Source: a cf. Phormidesmis sp. LEGE 11477 (GTDB lineage: Bacteria; Cyanobacteriota; Cyanobacteriia; Phormidesmidales; Phormidesmidaceae). Taken from it: a DNA stretch of 56,072 nt. Below, one piece after another: positions 33,609 to 43,205 of this stretch. The notes beneath the pieces were generated by a model, which saw nothing but the letters and a program-made list of their open reading frames with translations, did no database searches and was not told the DNA's origin. The stretch's first letter is position 1. Each line of letters begins with the position of its first letter. The stretch covers positions 1-56,072 of the forward strand of contig NZ_JADEXO010000027.1 in the NCBI RefSeq assembly GCF_015207105.1, written 5' to 3'. A program made the translations under genes and the position numbers.

Positions 33609-34317
33609 TGCTGCGAGTCGCCTCTAACAGTCTAGAAAAATAAAACGGCGCTTTGTTAAGCGATCGCCGTCCGATCTGCCAGCCATTGTCTTCGAGGGCC
33701 TTAGCCACATCAGACTCCCGATGGAGGTAGGCCCTAGTCGCCTTGCTAGGCCCTGGGAAAAAATCTCCTACCTTCTTTAAGGTGGCGTAAAAGCAGGTCT
33801 TAGGTGCAAAGCTGATCAAAATGCGATCGGTTGCCAGTGAGCTGAGATGTTTGATCATGTCATCGGCTTTTTCTTGCGGATAGTGAATCAACACGTCAAG
33901 GCAAACCACGGTGTGATAGCTGCCTGCGATCGCCTCCAAGTCCTTGGCCTCGAATTCAGGCATTTTCTCCGGTATCAGTTCATCACCTAATGCGGCTTGC
34001 GATCGCGCCTTCGCCTCTTCCACCATCTTCTCAGAGATATCGCTGGCAAATACCTTCGCCCCCATCTTCGCCAGCGGAATGCTCAAACTGCCTACCCCAC
34101 AGCCCGCATCGCACACCGTAATCTGCGATAGATCCTCATCTTCTGCAAACCATTCGAGCACATTGTCAATCGTCTTTTGATGACCCGTGCGGATGTTGGC
34201 CTGCACCTTGTTAACTTCGCCATCACCATAAATACGCTGCCAGCGCTCAAAGCCTGTCGCGTTGAAATATTCGCGGACAACTGCCTTATCATCGATCGTG
34301 GAATTGGTCATAGCCAC
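33595..34317 (-). CDS. chlM: Mg-protoporphyrin IX methyltransferase
   Basis: This 240-residue SAM-dependent enzyme esterifies the 13-propionate of Mg-protoporphyrin IX, an early committed step of chlorophyll synthesis at the thylakoid or envelope membrane. The start KAVVREYFNATGFERWQRIY and the following GDGEVNKVQ are diagnostic of ChlM/BchM. SAM motif I is VCDAGCGVGSLSIPLA; CLDVLIHYP, ILISFAPKT and PGPSKATRAYLHRESDV are also conserved. There is no N-terminal membrane helix, as in cyanobacterial homologues. It is first in a minus-strand run ending with the two-helix protein. No other chl genes are nearby. Confidence 0.95.
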   Translation of the reverse strand: MAMTNSTIDDKAVVREYFNATGFERWQRIYGDGEVNKVQANIRTGHQKTIDNVLEWFAEDEDLSQITVCDAGCGVGSLSIPLAKMGAKVFASDISEKMVEEAKARSQAALGDELIPEKMPEFEAKDLEAIAGSYHTVVCLDVLIHYPQEKADDMIKHLSSLATDRILISFAPKTCFYATLKKVGDFFPGPSKATRAYLHRESDVAKALEDNGWQIGRRSLNKAPFYFSRLLEATRSNEQC

Positions 34318-35158
34318 TGAGAATAAATGCTTAATTTCTAGAGTCTGCGACTCGATCTTAGTACGTTTTGCATAAGGTCAGCTCGATTTTTTGGCTACTT
34401 CGCCTTCAGACTTTCATCACTGGTTATACGGAGTTCGTCATAGATATTAGGATCATTCGCTCTAACGAATCGCTTACTGCCTAAATTTTCTATGCGATGC
34501 TGAAGAAATACTGAGAGAGCATGATCCACTTTCTTCTATCTTGTGAATGCATTGCTTTTATTGTATTTCAGTAGTTCATTGTGCTGATGGGACAGGCTAC
34601 ATTTTCGTTTACTAGTTGAGGAAATATCTCTCCTCGTAGACGCAGCAGTCAACCAAAGAGAAATCTTCTATGTCTGTTATTTTTGTGATCGTGTCACTCA
34701 GCAGATCTACTTGCATCTATCAAACTGAGAGATCCTTGGCTTTGTCAGCTCGATCGGCTTGGTTGCGGGTAGCCGCTGTAATACTTCCAAAAAGTAAAAG
34801 TCCCAAAACGGCTAGCAGTACACCAAGAGCGGCTTACGTAAGTACCTTCTAGTAGGAAATATGGCTCTTTCTTTTCGGTGTAAAAACTGTAGTACTTTTT
34901 CTGATAGTCGCTATGGTTGTTCTGTTGTCTATGATTAGGGAATGCTGTTTCCACGGTCGACAGAGTATATTTATTCTATAGTTGCCAGCAGTGGTCGGCG
35001 TGCAAAAAGAGAAATATAAAAGCGGGTTTTCATTTTAGTTATTTTTTCCGCCGGGTTTGGCCGAGGTGAGTTTGTAGTAGTTGAGTATGGGATTTCTTCA
35101 AGAGTAAAAGTGGAGTTGGAGAAACGTACGAAGAATAGGTTTATGCGAAAGCAAGGGC
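34318..35158. other. Long intergenic region before the polysaccharide locus
   Basis: About 840 bp between divergent chlM and the export gene. A minus-strand open frame ending at 34720 encodes a hydrophobic segment AALGVLLAVLGLLLFGSITA then TRNQADRADKAKDL, but it is preceded by TAA and lacks an ATG, so it could be a small membrane protein with an odd start or a remnant. No terminator, RNA gene or mobile element was recognised. The promoter for the polysaccharide operon should lie in the last 300 bp. Confidence 0.45.
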
Positions 35159-36505
35159 ATGAGCGTGAAAAAACAGCGTATTTTTTGGGCGGGGTTGTTG
35201 GCTGCGATCTCGACGGGTATTGGTAGTCCAGGGCTCGCGCAGCTAGATAATGCCTACACGTTGGGCGCAGGCGATACTATCTCGATCGACATCTTCAATG
35301 TGCCAGAGTATAGCGGCAGTCAAAGGGTACTAGCAGATGGTTCTGTAAATTTGCCAGTGGTCGGTGCGGTGAATGTAAGTGGGTTAACACCGCAAACGGC
35401 AGGCCGCGTCATTGGTGCAGCCTATCAGAGCGAGCTGCGCTATCCCCAAGTAACCGTTCTGTTGGAAGGCTCAAGGCCGCTGCGAGTCGCTATCACAGGT
35501 GAAGTTGCCCAGCCGGGACTATATACAATGTCCTCGGCAGAGGGTGCTCAGCTGCCGACGGTGGCTCAAGCCCTACAAACAGCAGGCGGCGTTACCCAGG
35601 CTGCTGATCTACGTAGAGTGCAACTGCGACGTACAAACGGCCAGCAGGCTGATGACCCGCAATCTGTGCAGCTGATTAATTTGGACCTATGGGCACTGCT
35701 AAATAACGGCGATGTGGAGCAAGACCTGACGCTGCGAGATGGTGATGCCATTGTTGTTCATGAAACTAGCACAGTCGATATTACTGAAACCAATCAGCTA
35801 TCGGCTTCTAATTTGGCGTCGAGCGTAGATGAGGAGATTGTCGTTGCGGTTGTGGGCGAAGTTTTCCGCCCAGGAGCCTACCGATTTGGGGGAGGCGGCA
35901 GTAAAGGTCGAACGACGGTCACTGAGGTTGTACAAGCGGCGGGCGGTGTGAAGCCCCTAGCTGATATTCGTCAGATCCAGGTACGTAGGCAAACCCGCAA
36001 CGGGTCTGACCAGGTGATCGATCTAGACTTTTGGCAGCTGCTACAGTCGGGTGATTTTAGTCAAGATCTGGTGCTGCAACAGGGCGATACGGTGTCTATT
36101 CCAGTTGCGATCGCGCCAACGCCTGCCGAAATTGCACAGCTAGCGGCAGCTAACTTTTCACCAGATGGTGTGAATGTGAACATAGTCGGAGAGGTGGAAT
36201 CGCCAGGTCAGCACAAAGTCCCGCCGGATACCACTTTGAGTCAGGTCGTGCTAGCAGCAGGCGGCTTCAACCGGCGGGCGACCGAAACGGTAAAGCTGAT
36301 CCGATTTAATCCTGATGGCACAGTGACACAGCGCCAGATAGAAGTGGATTTGACAGAGGGTATTGATTCAGAGAAAAACCCGCTGATATTAAACAATGAC
36401 GTCGTGGTGGTGGGTCGTAATATCGGAGCTCGCTTTACTGATTCGGTAGATAGTATTCTCGGACCTGTTCGACGGCTGCTGCCACTCAGCATATTTCTCC
36501 CCTAA
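35159..36505 (+). CDS. Polysaccharide export protein (Wza/OPX type, SLBB domains)
   Basis: A 448-residue outer-membrane polysaccharide export (OPX) protein. Residues 1-28 form a signal peptide (IFWAGLLAAISTGIGSPGLA/QL). Residues about 33-110 are the Poly_export domain (YTLGAGDTISIDIFNVPEYS, VLADGSVNLPVVGAVNVSGL). Three SLBB-like modules follow (VAITGEVAQPGLY, VAVVGEVFRPGAY, VNIVGEVESPGQH), each with AGGVxxxAD-type turns. The C-terminus RRLLPLSIFLP could form a short helix. A lipobox is absent, so it may be inserted without a lipid anchor. It is first in the locus and followed by the Wzc-type co-polymerase after 150 bp. Confidence 0.92.
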   Translation: MSVKKQRIFWAGLLAAISTGIGSPGLAQLDNAYTLGAGDTISIDIFNVPEYSGSQRVLADGSVNLPVVGAVNVSGLTPQTAGRVIGAAYQSELRYPQVTVLLEGSRPLRVAITGEVAQPGLYTMSSAEGAQLPTVAQALQTAGGVTQAADLRRVQLRRTNGQQADDPQSVQLINLDLWALLNNGDVEQDLTLRDGDAIVVHETSTVDITETNQLSASNLASSVDEEIVVAVVGEVFRPGAYRFGGGGSKGRTTVTEVVQAAGGVKPLADIRQIQVRRQTRNGSDQVIDLDFWQLLQSGDFSQDLVLQQGDTVSIPVAIAPTPAEIAQLAAANFSPDGVNVNIVGEVESPGQHKVPPDTTLSQVVLAAGGFNRRATETVKLIRFNPDGTVTQRQIEVDLTEGIDSEKNPLILNNDVVVVGRNIGARFTDSVDSILGPVRRLLPLSIFLP

Positions 36506-36655
36506 ATACTTCTTCCTTGAGTAGATTCCTTCTTGGAAGATAAGCTCTAGCGATTTATTTTCGCCTGTTTAACGGCTCTACTATCTAACGGCTTCACTGT
36601 CTAACAGCTCTACTACTTCAGCCTCTGTTTAATCTTCGTCTTTATTCCCGAACCT

Positions 36656-39007
36656 ATGGAAACTTTTCAGACGTCTTTACCCCCTACCGAGCTCAACGGT
36701 CATAGTAAGAGTGCTAGGCCATTGCCTTTACCGCCAGTACAGCAACCAGAGTCTATTCTGACGACCTGGCAGCAGTACGCTCAGCAGGAAGAGGACTTGA
36801 GCCTGCGTAACTTACTCTCGACCATCCGGCGTAGAGCCTGGATAATTGCGGGCGTAGGCGCGGTGGTGATGACCTTTTTTACAGTAAAAGCGCTCCAGCA
36901 GGAGAAAGTTTTTCGAGGGCAGTTTCGGATGCTGGTAGAGCCAGTTAACGCCAGCGATGATCTCAGCGATCTCACATCGATTCTGGCTACGCAGAATACA
37001 AGAAGATCTGGCCTGGATTATGCGACGCAGGTACAGGTGCTACGCAGCCCCGAACTGATGGAGCCAGTGCTAGAAGAACTGCAACAAACCTATCCGACGC
37101 TGAGCTACCCAACTTTGCTACGCAACTTGCAGATTTCTCGCCCAGGGGAAACAAAGATATTAGAAGTCAGCTACCTTGGCTCAGATCCGGTTCAAATTCA
37201 GGTGGTGCTAGATTTTCTAGCTCAGACGTATCTAGAGTACTCACTAAAAGAGCGACAAACCAATCTAAGACAGGGTATCAACTTCGTAGAAAGTCAGCTA
37301 CCAGATTTGCAGGCTCGGGTTGATACGCTACAAGATCAGCTAGAAGCCTTTCGTCGGCAGGCCAACTTTATTACACCCGAAACGCAGTCGGGCTCAGTGA
37401 CGCAGCAGGCTGGCGAGATCGCCAGCCAAAGAATGGCGCTCAACCAGCAGCAGCGGGAGGCTGAGCAGGCTTTTAGCAGCTTGCAGGAGACGTCTGGGGC
37501 GCTAGCTACGCTCGAAAATGCGCCTATTTATCAGCAGCTGCTGGGTGAAATGCGGGCAATAGAAGTCAGAATTGCTGAAGAGCTTACTCGTTTTGAACCA
37601 GGTAGCCTACCAATTCGCGTTTTAGAAGAGCAACGAGAAAATATCTTGCCGCTGTTAAATCAGGAAGCTCAGCGGGTAATGAGCGCTGAGCAGGCAGCAG
37701 CGATCAACCGGTTAGAAATGCTAGCTGCTCAAAACGAAATACTAGAAGATGTTGAGCAGACAGGTTTTGAGAGACTGAACGCGCTGCCTTCTCTAATTCG
37801 AGAGTACACCGATTTGCAACGCGAGCTTGAAGTTTCAACAGCGGCGCTGACCCGGTTTCGATCGACTCAGCAGAGTTTGGCGATCGAAGCCGCACAAACT
37901 GAAATTCCGTGGCAGATTATTGAGGCCCCGACGCAACCAAAGAACCCGATTTCACCGGATTTAGAGCGCAGCTTGCTCACAGGCATGGTGATAAGTGTGC
38001 TGCTAGGACTAGGCGCAGCCCTGCTGCTAGAGAAGCTAGATAACGTTTATCACACTGTAGATGAGCTAAAGGCAGCAACGAAGCTGCCGCTACTAGGCGC
38101 GCTGCCGACGAACCAAACATTGAAAGACAGCCGCACGCCCGGACGCAGTGGGCTAGCTAAGATAGCTGACCGAGTATCTCGTATTCCTCAGAGCCTTCCT
38201 AGCGCCTTTGGCAGACAGTCGATTGGCTACGGATACGGTGGTAACAGCGACTCTAGCTTTTTAGAAGCGTTGCGGGTGCTGTATACCAACATTCGTATGC
38301 TGAGTTCGGATCAGCCAATTCGGTCAATTTTGCTCAGCTCAGCGCAGCCGGCAGAAGGTAAGTCTACGATCGCGGCAAACCTAGCGCAGGTGGCAACTGC
38401 GATGGGACAGCGCGTACTCATAGTAGATATCGATCTGCGTAAGCCTCAGGTACATGACCGATTGGACATTCCGAATGAAGTAGGTCTATCGAACCTGATT
38501 ACAGATAGCCTTCCGCTCAAGGCAGCTTTACAGCAGGTAAACCCAGAGGGCTCGCTGTTTGCGATAACGGCGGGAAAGATTCCGCCTGACTCGACTAAGC
38601 TGCTGTCTTCTCATAAGATGCAGCAGCTGATGGCTACGTTTGAGAAAAGCTTTGATCTGGTGATTTATGATTCGACGCCGATTACGGGACTCGCCGATGT
38701 CAGTCTAGTAGGCCAGCAGACTGATGGCCTGGTGCTGATTACGCGCATGGGCGTCACCGATCGCACGGTACTAAAGCAGACAATTGAAACGCTAAAGCTC
38801 TCTCGCATTCCAATACTGGGTGTAGTGGCCAATGGGGTAAAAGCTACCGGGCTAAGCGGCTATCGCTATTACGCTTATGGCTATGGTCGTGATGCAAATG
38901 GTCACCACGACGAGGTGATTTCATTTGGCACACCTGCTACAGAGCATAGTGCAAACGGCCATGGTGCAAACGGCCATGGTGCGAACGGCAATGGTTCTGT
39001 CTCGTAA
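36656..39007 (+). CDS. Polysaccharide co-polymerase/BY-kinase (Wzc type)
   Basis: A 783-residue inner-membrane chain-length regulator and tyrosine kinase. Membrane helix 1 (AWIIAGVGAVVMTFFTVKAL, about 60-79), a long periplasmic coiled-coil region (about 190-430), helix 2 (LLTGMVISVLLGLGAALLLE, about 440-460) and a cytoplasmic kinase domain can be traced. Walker A is SAQPAEGKSTIAANLA (Lys569), Walker A' VLIVDIDLRKP and Walker B DLVIYDSTPI. The C-terminus has a Tyr cluster (GYRYYAYGYGR) for autophosphorylation, then a tandem His/Asn/Gly repeat (ANGHG three times, 15-bp units). It works with the OPX protein encoded upstream to control export. Confidence 0.93.
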   Translation: METFQTSLPPTELNGHSKSARPLPLPPVQQPESILTTWQQYAQQEEDLSLRNLLSTIRRRAWIIAGVGAVVMTFFTVKALQQEKVFRGQFRMLVEPVNASDDLSDLTSILATQNTRRSGLDYATQVQVLRSPELMEPVLEELQQTYPTLSYPTLLRNLQISRPGETKILEVSYLGSDPVQIQVVLDFLAQTYLEYSLKERQTNLRQGINFVESQLPDLQARVDTLQDQLEAFRRQANFITPETQSGSVTQQAGEIASQRMALNQQQREAEQAFSSLQETSGALATLENAPIYQQLLGEMRAIEVRIAEELTRFEPGSLPIRVLEEQRENILPLLNQEAQRVMSAEQAAAINRLEMLAAQNEILEDVEQTGFERLNALPSLIREYTDLQRELEVSTAALTRFRSTQQSLAIEAAQTEIPWQIIEAPTQPKNPISPDLERSLLTGMVISVLLGLGAALLLEKLDNVYHTVDELKAATKLPLLGALPTNQTLKDSRTPGRSGLAKIADRVSRIPQSLPSAFGRQSIGYGYGGNSDSSFLEALRVLYTNIRMLSSDQPIRSILLSSAQPAEGKSTIAANLAQVATAMGQRVLIVDIDLRKPQVHDRLDIPNEVGLSNLITDSLPLKAALQQVNPEGSLFAITAGKIPPDSTKLLSSHKMQQLMATFEKSFDLVIYDSTPITGLADVSLVGQQTDGLVLITRMGVTDRTVLKQTIETLKLSRIPILGVVANGVKATGLSGYRYYAYGYGRDANGHHDEVISFGTPATEHSANGHGANGHGANGNGSVS

Positions 39008-39059
39008 TAGTCTATTGTTTTCTCACTTACTTCCACGTAGTTCATCTTCTAATCTGGCG

Positions 39060-40463
39060 ATGCAGATACGGTGGCAGCAGCCAGCGATTGTTCAAGCTGG
39101 GATTGATCAAACCCGGCTGACTATAGCGGATGAGCCTACTGGAACGGTTCCTTTTTCATTCGCTGTCATGGGCGATACGGATGCGGGGTCACGAGATAGT
39201 AAAACTTCATCTAGTTTCTCTAAGGCATTTTCTAAGCAGCTACTGACAGCTTCAGCGGACTGTCGCTTTCTGCTGCATACCGGAGATGTGACCTATCCTA
39301 CCGGCAGCTACGAAAACTATTTGAATGGATTTCTACGGCCTTACCAGGCGCTATTGTGTGGACTGCCTATCAGTCCTGACCGTGCAAGAGAGATTGTTTT
39401 TAAGACGCCACTGCTACCGGTGCCGGGAAATCATGACTATGCGGAAGCTGCGGGTTTGCGTGGGATTTTGGCGAGGCTAGTAAGGGTGATGTGCGATCGC
39501 CTACGACAAACCTTAAATATAGACCTAGGTCACTATGGCGGCGAAGGCGGCGAAGCCTACGGAAGAATCTTTTTAGACCATTTATCGTCGCTATCTACAG
39601 ATCAGTTAGCGGCGCATCTGGCAGCTCACTATCACGACTTTTCAGAGAAAACAGATGCTCATCAGCCCGGAAAGCTAAGTCTAAACTACCGACCGGGACA
39701 CTTCACACGCCTACCTAATCGATACTACACCTTTCACTACGCAGGAATTGATTTTTTCGCGCTAGACTCCAACACCTGGAATAGTGCGCCGGAGGATGCG
39801 GGATTTGATGATGAACAGCTCGCATGGCTAGAGCATCAGCTGATCTGCTCCTGGCGATCGCCAAATGTGATAGGACGAGTAATTTATCTGCACCACTCGC
39901 CTTACACAACCGAGGCGAGTCGGTGGCAACAGTCTGAAACGCTATGGGTACGAAGACATTTGCGAACAGTGTTAGATAAAGTAGTGACCCGGACAGGACA
40001 GCAAAAAGACTTGCAGCGAAGAGTTCCACTGGTGGATTTGGTGCTAAGCGGTCACGCACATTGTTTAGAACATTTGAAAACCGGTGACACCGGCCATGCT
40101 GATTCCTATACGGATTGGATAGTGTGTGGCGGTAGCGGCGCAAACGTGAGATATCGGAGACAGTCAGATACGGTAGAAATTCTAGAAACGGTTTCTCGTC
40201 GAGGGCGTCAGTATCCAGGCGTAGTAGCGAAGTCTATGTTTTACGCAGGCGCTCATGAGCGGCGGGGTAGACAGCAGCGGCTACACAGCTTTATTCGAAT
40301 AGATGTAACACCAGGGAGCAGGCGACTGTTTAAAGTAGTTCCTTTCGTTGTGACTAGGAACGTTAGAAATTCTGGAGCGAACGCCGTAGGAGTTTGTGAG
40401 GACTGGCAAACTGAAACTGGCAGCGCGTTTCACCTAGGTAGTAGAGTGTTGAGCGTTCGTTAG
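39060..40463 (+). CDS. Calcineurin-like metallophosphoesterase
   Basis: This 467-residue protein has all five dimetal phosphoesterase motifs: FAVMGDTDAGSRD, LLHTGDVTY, LPVPGNHDY, VIYLHHSPY and LVLSGHAHCLEH. It starts QIRWQQPAIVQAGIDQTRL, a conserved cyanobacterial N-terminus, so I prefer ATG 39060; ATG 38991 would overlap the Wzc gene by 17 bp. There is no signal peptide, so it should be cytoplasmic. Its substrate is unknown; the location suggests a phosphate-bearing intermediate of polysaccharide synthesis or its kinase, but this is inference. The next gene begins 510 bp later. Confidence 0.83.
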   Translation: MQIRWQQPAIVQAGIDQTRLTIADEPTGTVPFSFAVMGDTDAGSRDSKTSSSFSKAFSKQLLTASADCRFLLHTGDVTYPTGSYENYLNGFLRPYQALLCGLPISPDRAREIVFKTPLLPVPGNHDYAEAAGLRGILARLVRVMCDRLRQTLNIDLGHYGGEGGEAYGRIFLDHLSSLSTDQLAAHLAAHYHDFSEKTDAHQPGKLSLNYRPGHFTRLPNRYYTFHYAGIDFFALDSNTWNSAPEDAGFDDEQLAWLEHQLICSWRSPNVIGRVIYLHHSPYTTEASRWQQSETLWVRRHLRTVLDKVVTRTGQQKDLQRRVPLVDLVLSGHAHCLEHLKTGDTGHADSYTDWIVCGGSGANVRYRRQSDTVEILETVSRRGRQYPGVVAKSMFYAGAHERRGRQQRLHSFIRIDVTPGSRRLFKVVPFVVTRNVRNSGANAVGVCEDWQTETGSAFHLGSRVLSVR

Positions 40464-40972
40464 AGTTCCCTTTAACGTCATCTTTCTCACAACAGTTTTA
40501 GCTTTCTATTGTGGGCTTTGTCACCAATACAAAAAACTGATAAAGATACCTAGTAGGGAAATTGATCGCCTGAGAATTTTACTAGTAATTTCAACAGCAT
40601 ACTGTTGTAGCTGAAAGCATATCATTGGTAGCAAACTTACTGTTTCTTTTTAATATTGAAGCCTTATCGTAGTTAAGTTAGGGGAATCGACCGGATCAGC
40701 CGACCCTAGAAAACACTTGATAATGGTGCTATCTACAAGCCTAAATAAAACCACCTAGGAAGTAAGTCATAAAAGATTACAAACTTAGATAAAAGCCACA
40801 TAGCTTTAGTCGAACTGGATTGTTCTTCTCAAAATGCAAAAAATCTTTTGTGGTTTTTATCAATCTCCTTTTTAGGGCTCTATAGGGTGAGTGCAGCAGC
40901 TCTCGTAGTGACAATTGCTTGGCTGATTGTACCAAACAAAGACAATCTTAAAGAAAATCAGGCATTACAGCT
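40464..40972. other. Intergenic region with possible small membrane peptide
   Basis: About 510 bp, AT-rich. A frame from TTG 40848 to TGA 40994 encodes 48 residues with a hydrophobic helix (VSAAALVVTIAWLIVP) and a polar tail, overlapping the start of the glycosyltransferase by 22 bp. No good ribosome-binding site is visible, so it is only a candidate. No terminator was recognised, so read-through from the upstream genes is possible. Confidence 0.4.
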
Positions 40973-42292
40973 ATGGCGCTCAAACGAGCTTTGATCGACG
41001 GCGTTCTAGGAATTGAATCAGCGGCTGACGCAAGCGCTAGAAAGTCTGCGACTAGACGTAGAATTCGGAGCTCACATCTGCTGATTATGACGCAGTTTTT
41101 CCCGCCAGATTTTGCGGCTACAGGGCAGCTCATCGAAGAACTAGTCACTCAGATAGGTCAGCAGAATGTAGATGTAAGAGTATTTACCGGACAGCCGGGC
41201 TATGCGTTTGCGAAAGAGAATGCGCCAGAGGTTGAAACGCGAGGACGAGTGCGAGTGAAAAGATCGCGCACGACTCAGGTGTTTTCTCGGCGGATTCGCG
41301 GCAAGACGATCAATGGCTTGTTGTTTGCAGTGCGATCGCTTGCTCATCTAGCTATCAACTCGCGGCGCTATCAAACGCTACTGGTAACAACAGCGCCGCC
41401 GTTTTTGCCAATGATTGGCTATTTAGCAAATGTTTTCTTTGGCCTGTCCTATGTCTGTTTGCTATACGATCTTTATCCCGATATTGCGGTAGAGCTAAAG
41501 GTGGTGAAGGGTAATCATCCGATTGCGGTGTTATGGCGATGGATTAACTGTCGGGTATGGCGGCGCTCGGACAAGATTATTGTGCTAAGTGAGTCAATGA
41601 AGCAGCGGATTGCGCGACAGTGTCCTGCGGTCACCGACAAAATTTCAGTCATTCACAGCTGGGCAGATAGCGAAAAGATTGTACCCATAGCAAAGAAGGA
41701 CAACTGGTTTGCGCGTGAGCACGGTCTAGTTGAGCCGTTTGTGGTGATGTATTCTGGCAACATGGGTCGGTGCCACGATATCGACACTATCTTTTTAGTG
41801 GCACAACGGCTGAAAAATGAACCTATTCTGTTTGTGTGTATTGGCGATGGTGCTAAGCGTACGGCGCTAACGAAGGCAGTAGCAGCAGCAGGACTGAAGA
41901 ATTTCTTGTTCTTGCCGTATCAAGAGAAGTCGGCGCTGCCGTATTCACTGACAGCCTGCGATCTTTCTCTGGTCAGCGTGGCGGATGGTATGGAGAGCCT
42001 GGTGGCCCCTAGCAAGCTATACCCAGCGATGGCAACTGGCAGGCCAATCGGGGCAATTTGTCCGTCGCACTCTTATCTAAAGTATTTGCTGGCAACGGCA
42101 AGCTGTGGAGCAGCATTTGGTAATGGCGAAGTGGATAAGGTAGCGGACTTTATATTAGGGCTATCGCGCGACCAAGAAAAAGCAAAGACTATGGGCGCAT
42201 CGGGCCGACAATATCTAGAGTCGCACTTTACACCCAAGATCGCAGCACAGCAGTATTTATCCGCTTTAAAGCTGTTTGAGATGAGAATCTAA
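40973..42292 (+). CDS. Group 1 glycosyltransferase (GT4, WcaI/colanic-acid type)
   Basis: A 439-residue retaining GT-B glycosyltransferase. After a basic N-terminal extension of about 35 residues, the N-domain begins HLLIMTQFFPPDFAATGQLI with the glycine-loop, then VFTGQPGY and LLVTTAPPFLPMIG. The C-domain has VVMYSGNMGRCHDIDTI, FVCIGDGAKRTAL, FLPYQEKSALPYSLTACDLS and the nucleotide-sugar binding VAPSKLYPAMATGRPIGAI (EX7E-like region with Ser/Lys variation). This subgroup includes WcaI-like fucosyltransferases, but the sugar is not predictable. The true start may be nearer residue 35. It overlaps the small hydrophobic frame upstream. Confidence 0.88.
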   Translation: MALKRALIDGVLGIESAADASARKSATRRRIRSSHLLIMTQFFPPDFAATGQLIEELVTQIGQQNVDVRVFTGQPGYAFAKENAPEVETRGRVRVKRSRTTQVFSRRIRGKTINGLLFAVRSLAHLAINSRRYQTLLVTTAPPFLPMIGYLANVFFGLSYVCLLYDLYPDIAVELKVVKGNHPIAVLWRWINCRVWRRSDKIIVLSESMKQRIARQCPAVTDKISVIHSWADSEKIVPIAKKDNWFAREHGLVEPFVVMYSGNMGRCHDIDTIFLVAQRLKNEPILFVCIGDGAKRTALTKAVAAAGLKNFLFLPYQEKSALPYSLTACDLSLVSVADGMESLVAPSKLYPAMATGRPIGAICPSHSYLKYLLATASCGAAFGNGEVDKVADFILGLSRDQEKAKTMGASGRQYLESHFTPKIAAQQYLSALKLFEMRI

Positions 42293-42512
42293 CAGATAGC
42301 TGTGCCAAGAAACGGCTGTATGAGCTGGATTAAAGCCTATCGGCAATCGTTTACGCTGGTTGGCTCGTCTCACAAGGACTACTTACGTATGCGGTGTGGC
42401 GAAAACAATTACTCTAATCAAGTTTTCACGGTTGATAGGCAGGTATGATCGCGGTTTAATAACTATCAGCTAGTTTTGTTCAGTTAGTTGCGTTCACGTA
42501 AGGGCAATCTCT

Positions 42513-42938
42513 ATGGAATTGCGGAAACGGCGGAATCGAAAGCGGTCAAAGCGACGGGCGATCTATTGCCCTATGCACGGGTGCTATATCGATAGCGTCA
42601 GTCAGAAGCATCGACTATATGCTGATAAGGCTGAGCATTTGCGAGAACGAGGCATGGGTCGAAAGGTTTCGCTGCGGGTGATGTCAAGCTATACGACAGT
42701 ACCGCTAGAAGGTGAGTGGCTAGAGGCTTTTTGGTGTGGCGAGTGTCAGCAGAATGAATGGTATTGGGTAATGCGATCGCCTGAAAATACTTACACTTTG
42801 AACAAAGTTCCTGAGGACCTGTGGCAGCAAGCGCAGGGCGTCATTCTGGCGACCGGAAATCCAACGGTGAGTGAGTTTACTAGAAGACAGTCACGACGAA
42901 TGAACTACTATGGTGTAAAAGATTTTGTGATGGTGTAG
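42513..42938 (+). CDS. Unknown basic protein with zinc-ribbon-like cysteines
   Basis: I do not recognise this 141-residue protein. The first 16 residues are strongly basic (RKRRNRKRSKRR). A CPMHGC pair (about residues 19-24) and an FWCGECQQNEWYW pair (about 71-79) could bind zinc in a ribbon. Between them lies a helix/strand segment (LRERGMGRKVSLRVMSSYT). A C-terminal EFTRRQSRRMNYYGVKDF resembles DNA- or RNA-binding tails. It is interposed in the polysaccharide locus without an obvious role there. The start is ATG 42513 after an AAGGGC element. Confidence 0.65.
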   Translation: MELRKRRNRKRSKRRAIYCPMHGCYIDSVSQKHRLYADKAEHLRERGMGRKVSLRVMSSYTTVPLEGEWLEAFWCGECQQNEWYWVMRSPENTYTLNKVPEDLWQQAQGVILATGNPTVSEFTRRQSRRMNYYGVKDFVMV

Positions 42939-43205
42939 CTGGCTATCAAATTCTCTCTTAAATTTCTCCTGAAAGCGAGAAGGAAGCTTGAAGAGTATAG
43001 TAGTATTCAATGTCTAAGATTCTTGTAATTAAAGAATCTTTTGACTAAAAATATTTTATCAAATGAGCGTGGGCTTTGATGGTCTTTTCAAGATCTCAGT
43101 CTCCTCAGATCTGGCCAGGTATAGGGCCGATTTTGAGGAATTCTTGTAACTTCAATTTACAGACAAACACATCCACTTTGATAAAAGACCAAATATGTAG
43201 AAGCT

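Noticed and set aside
34720-34954. Minus-strand genes in the gap before the polysaccharide locus
   Set aside because: The 69-codon frame looks like non-coding sequence, and the hydrophobic frame ending at 34720 has an in-frame TAA upstream and no ATG; too weak for a gene call.
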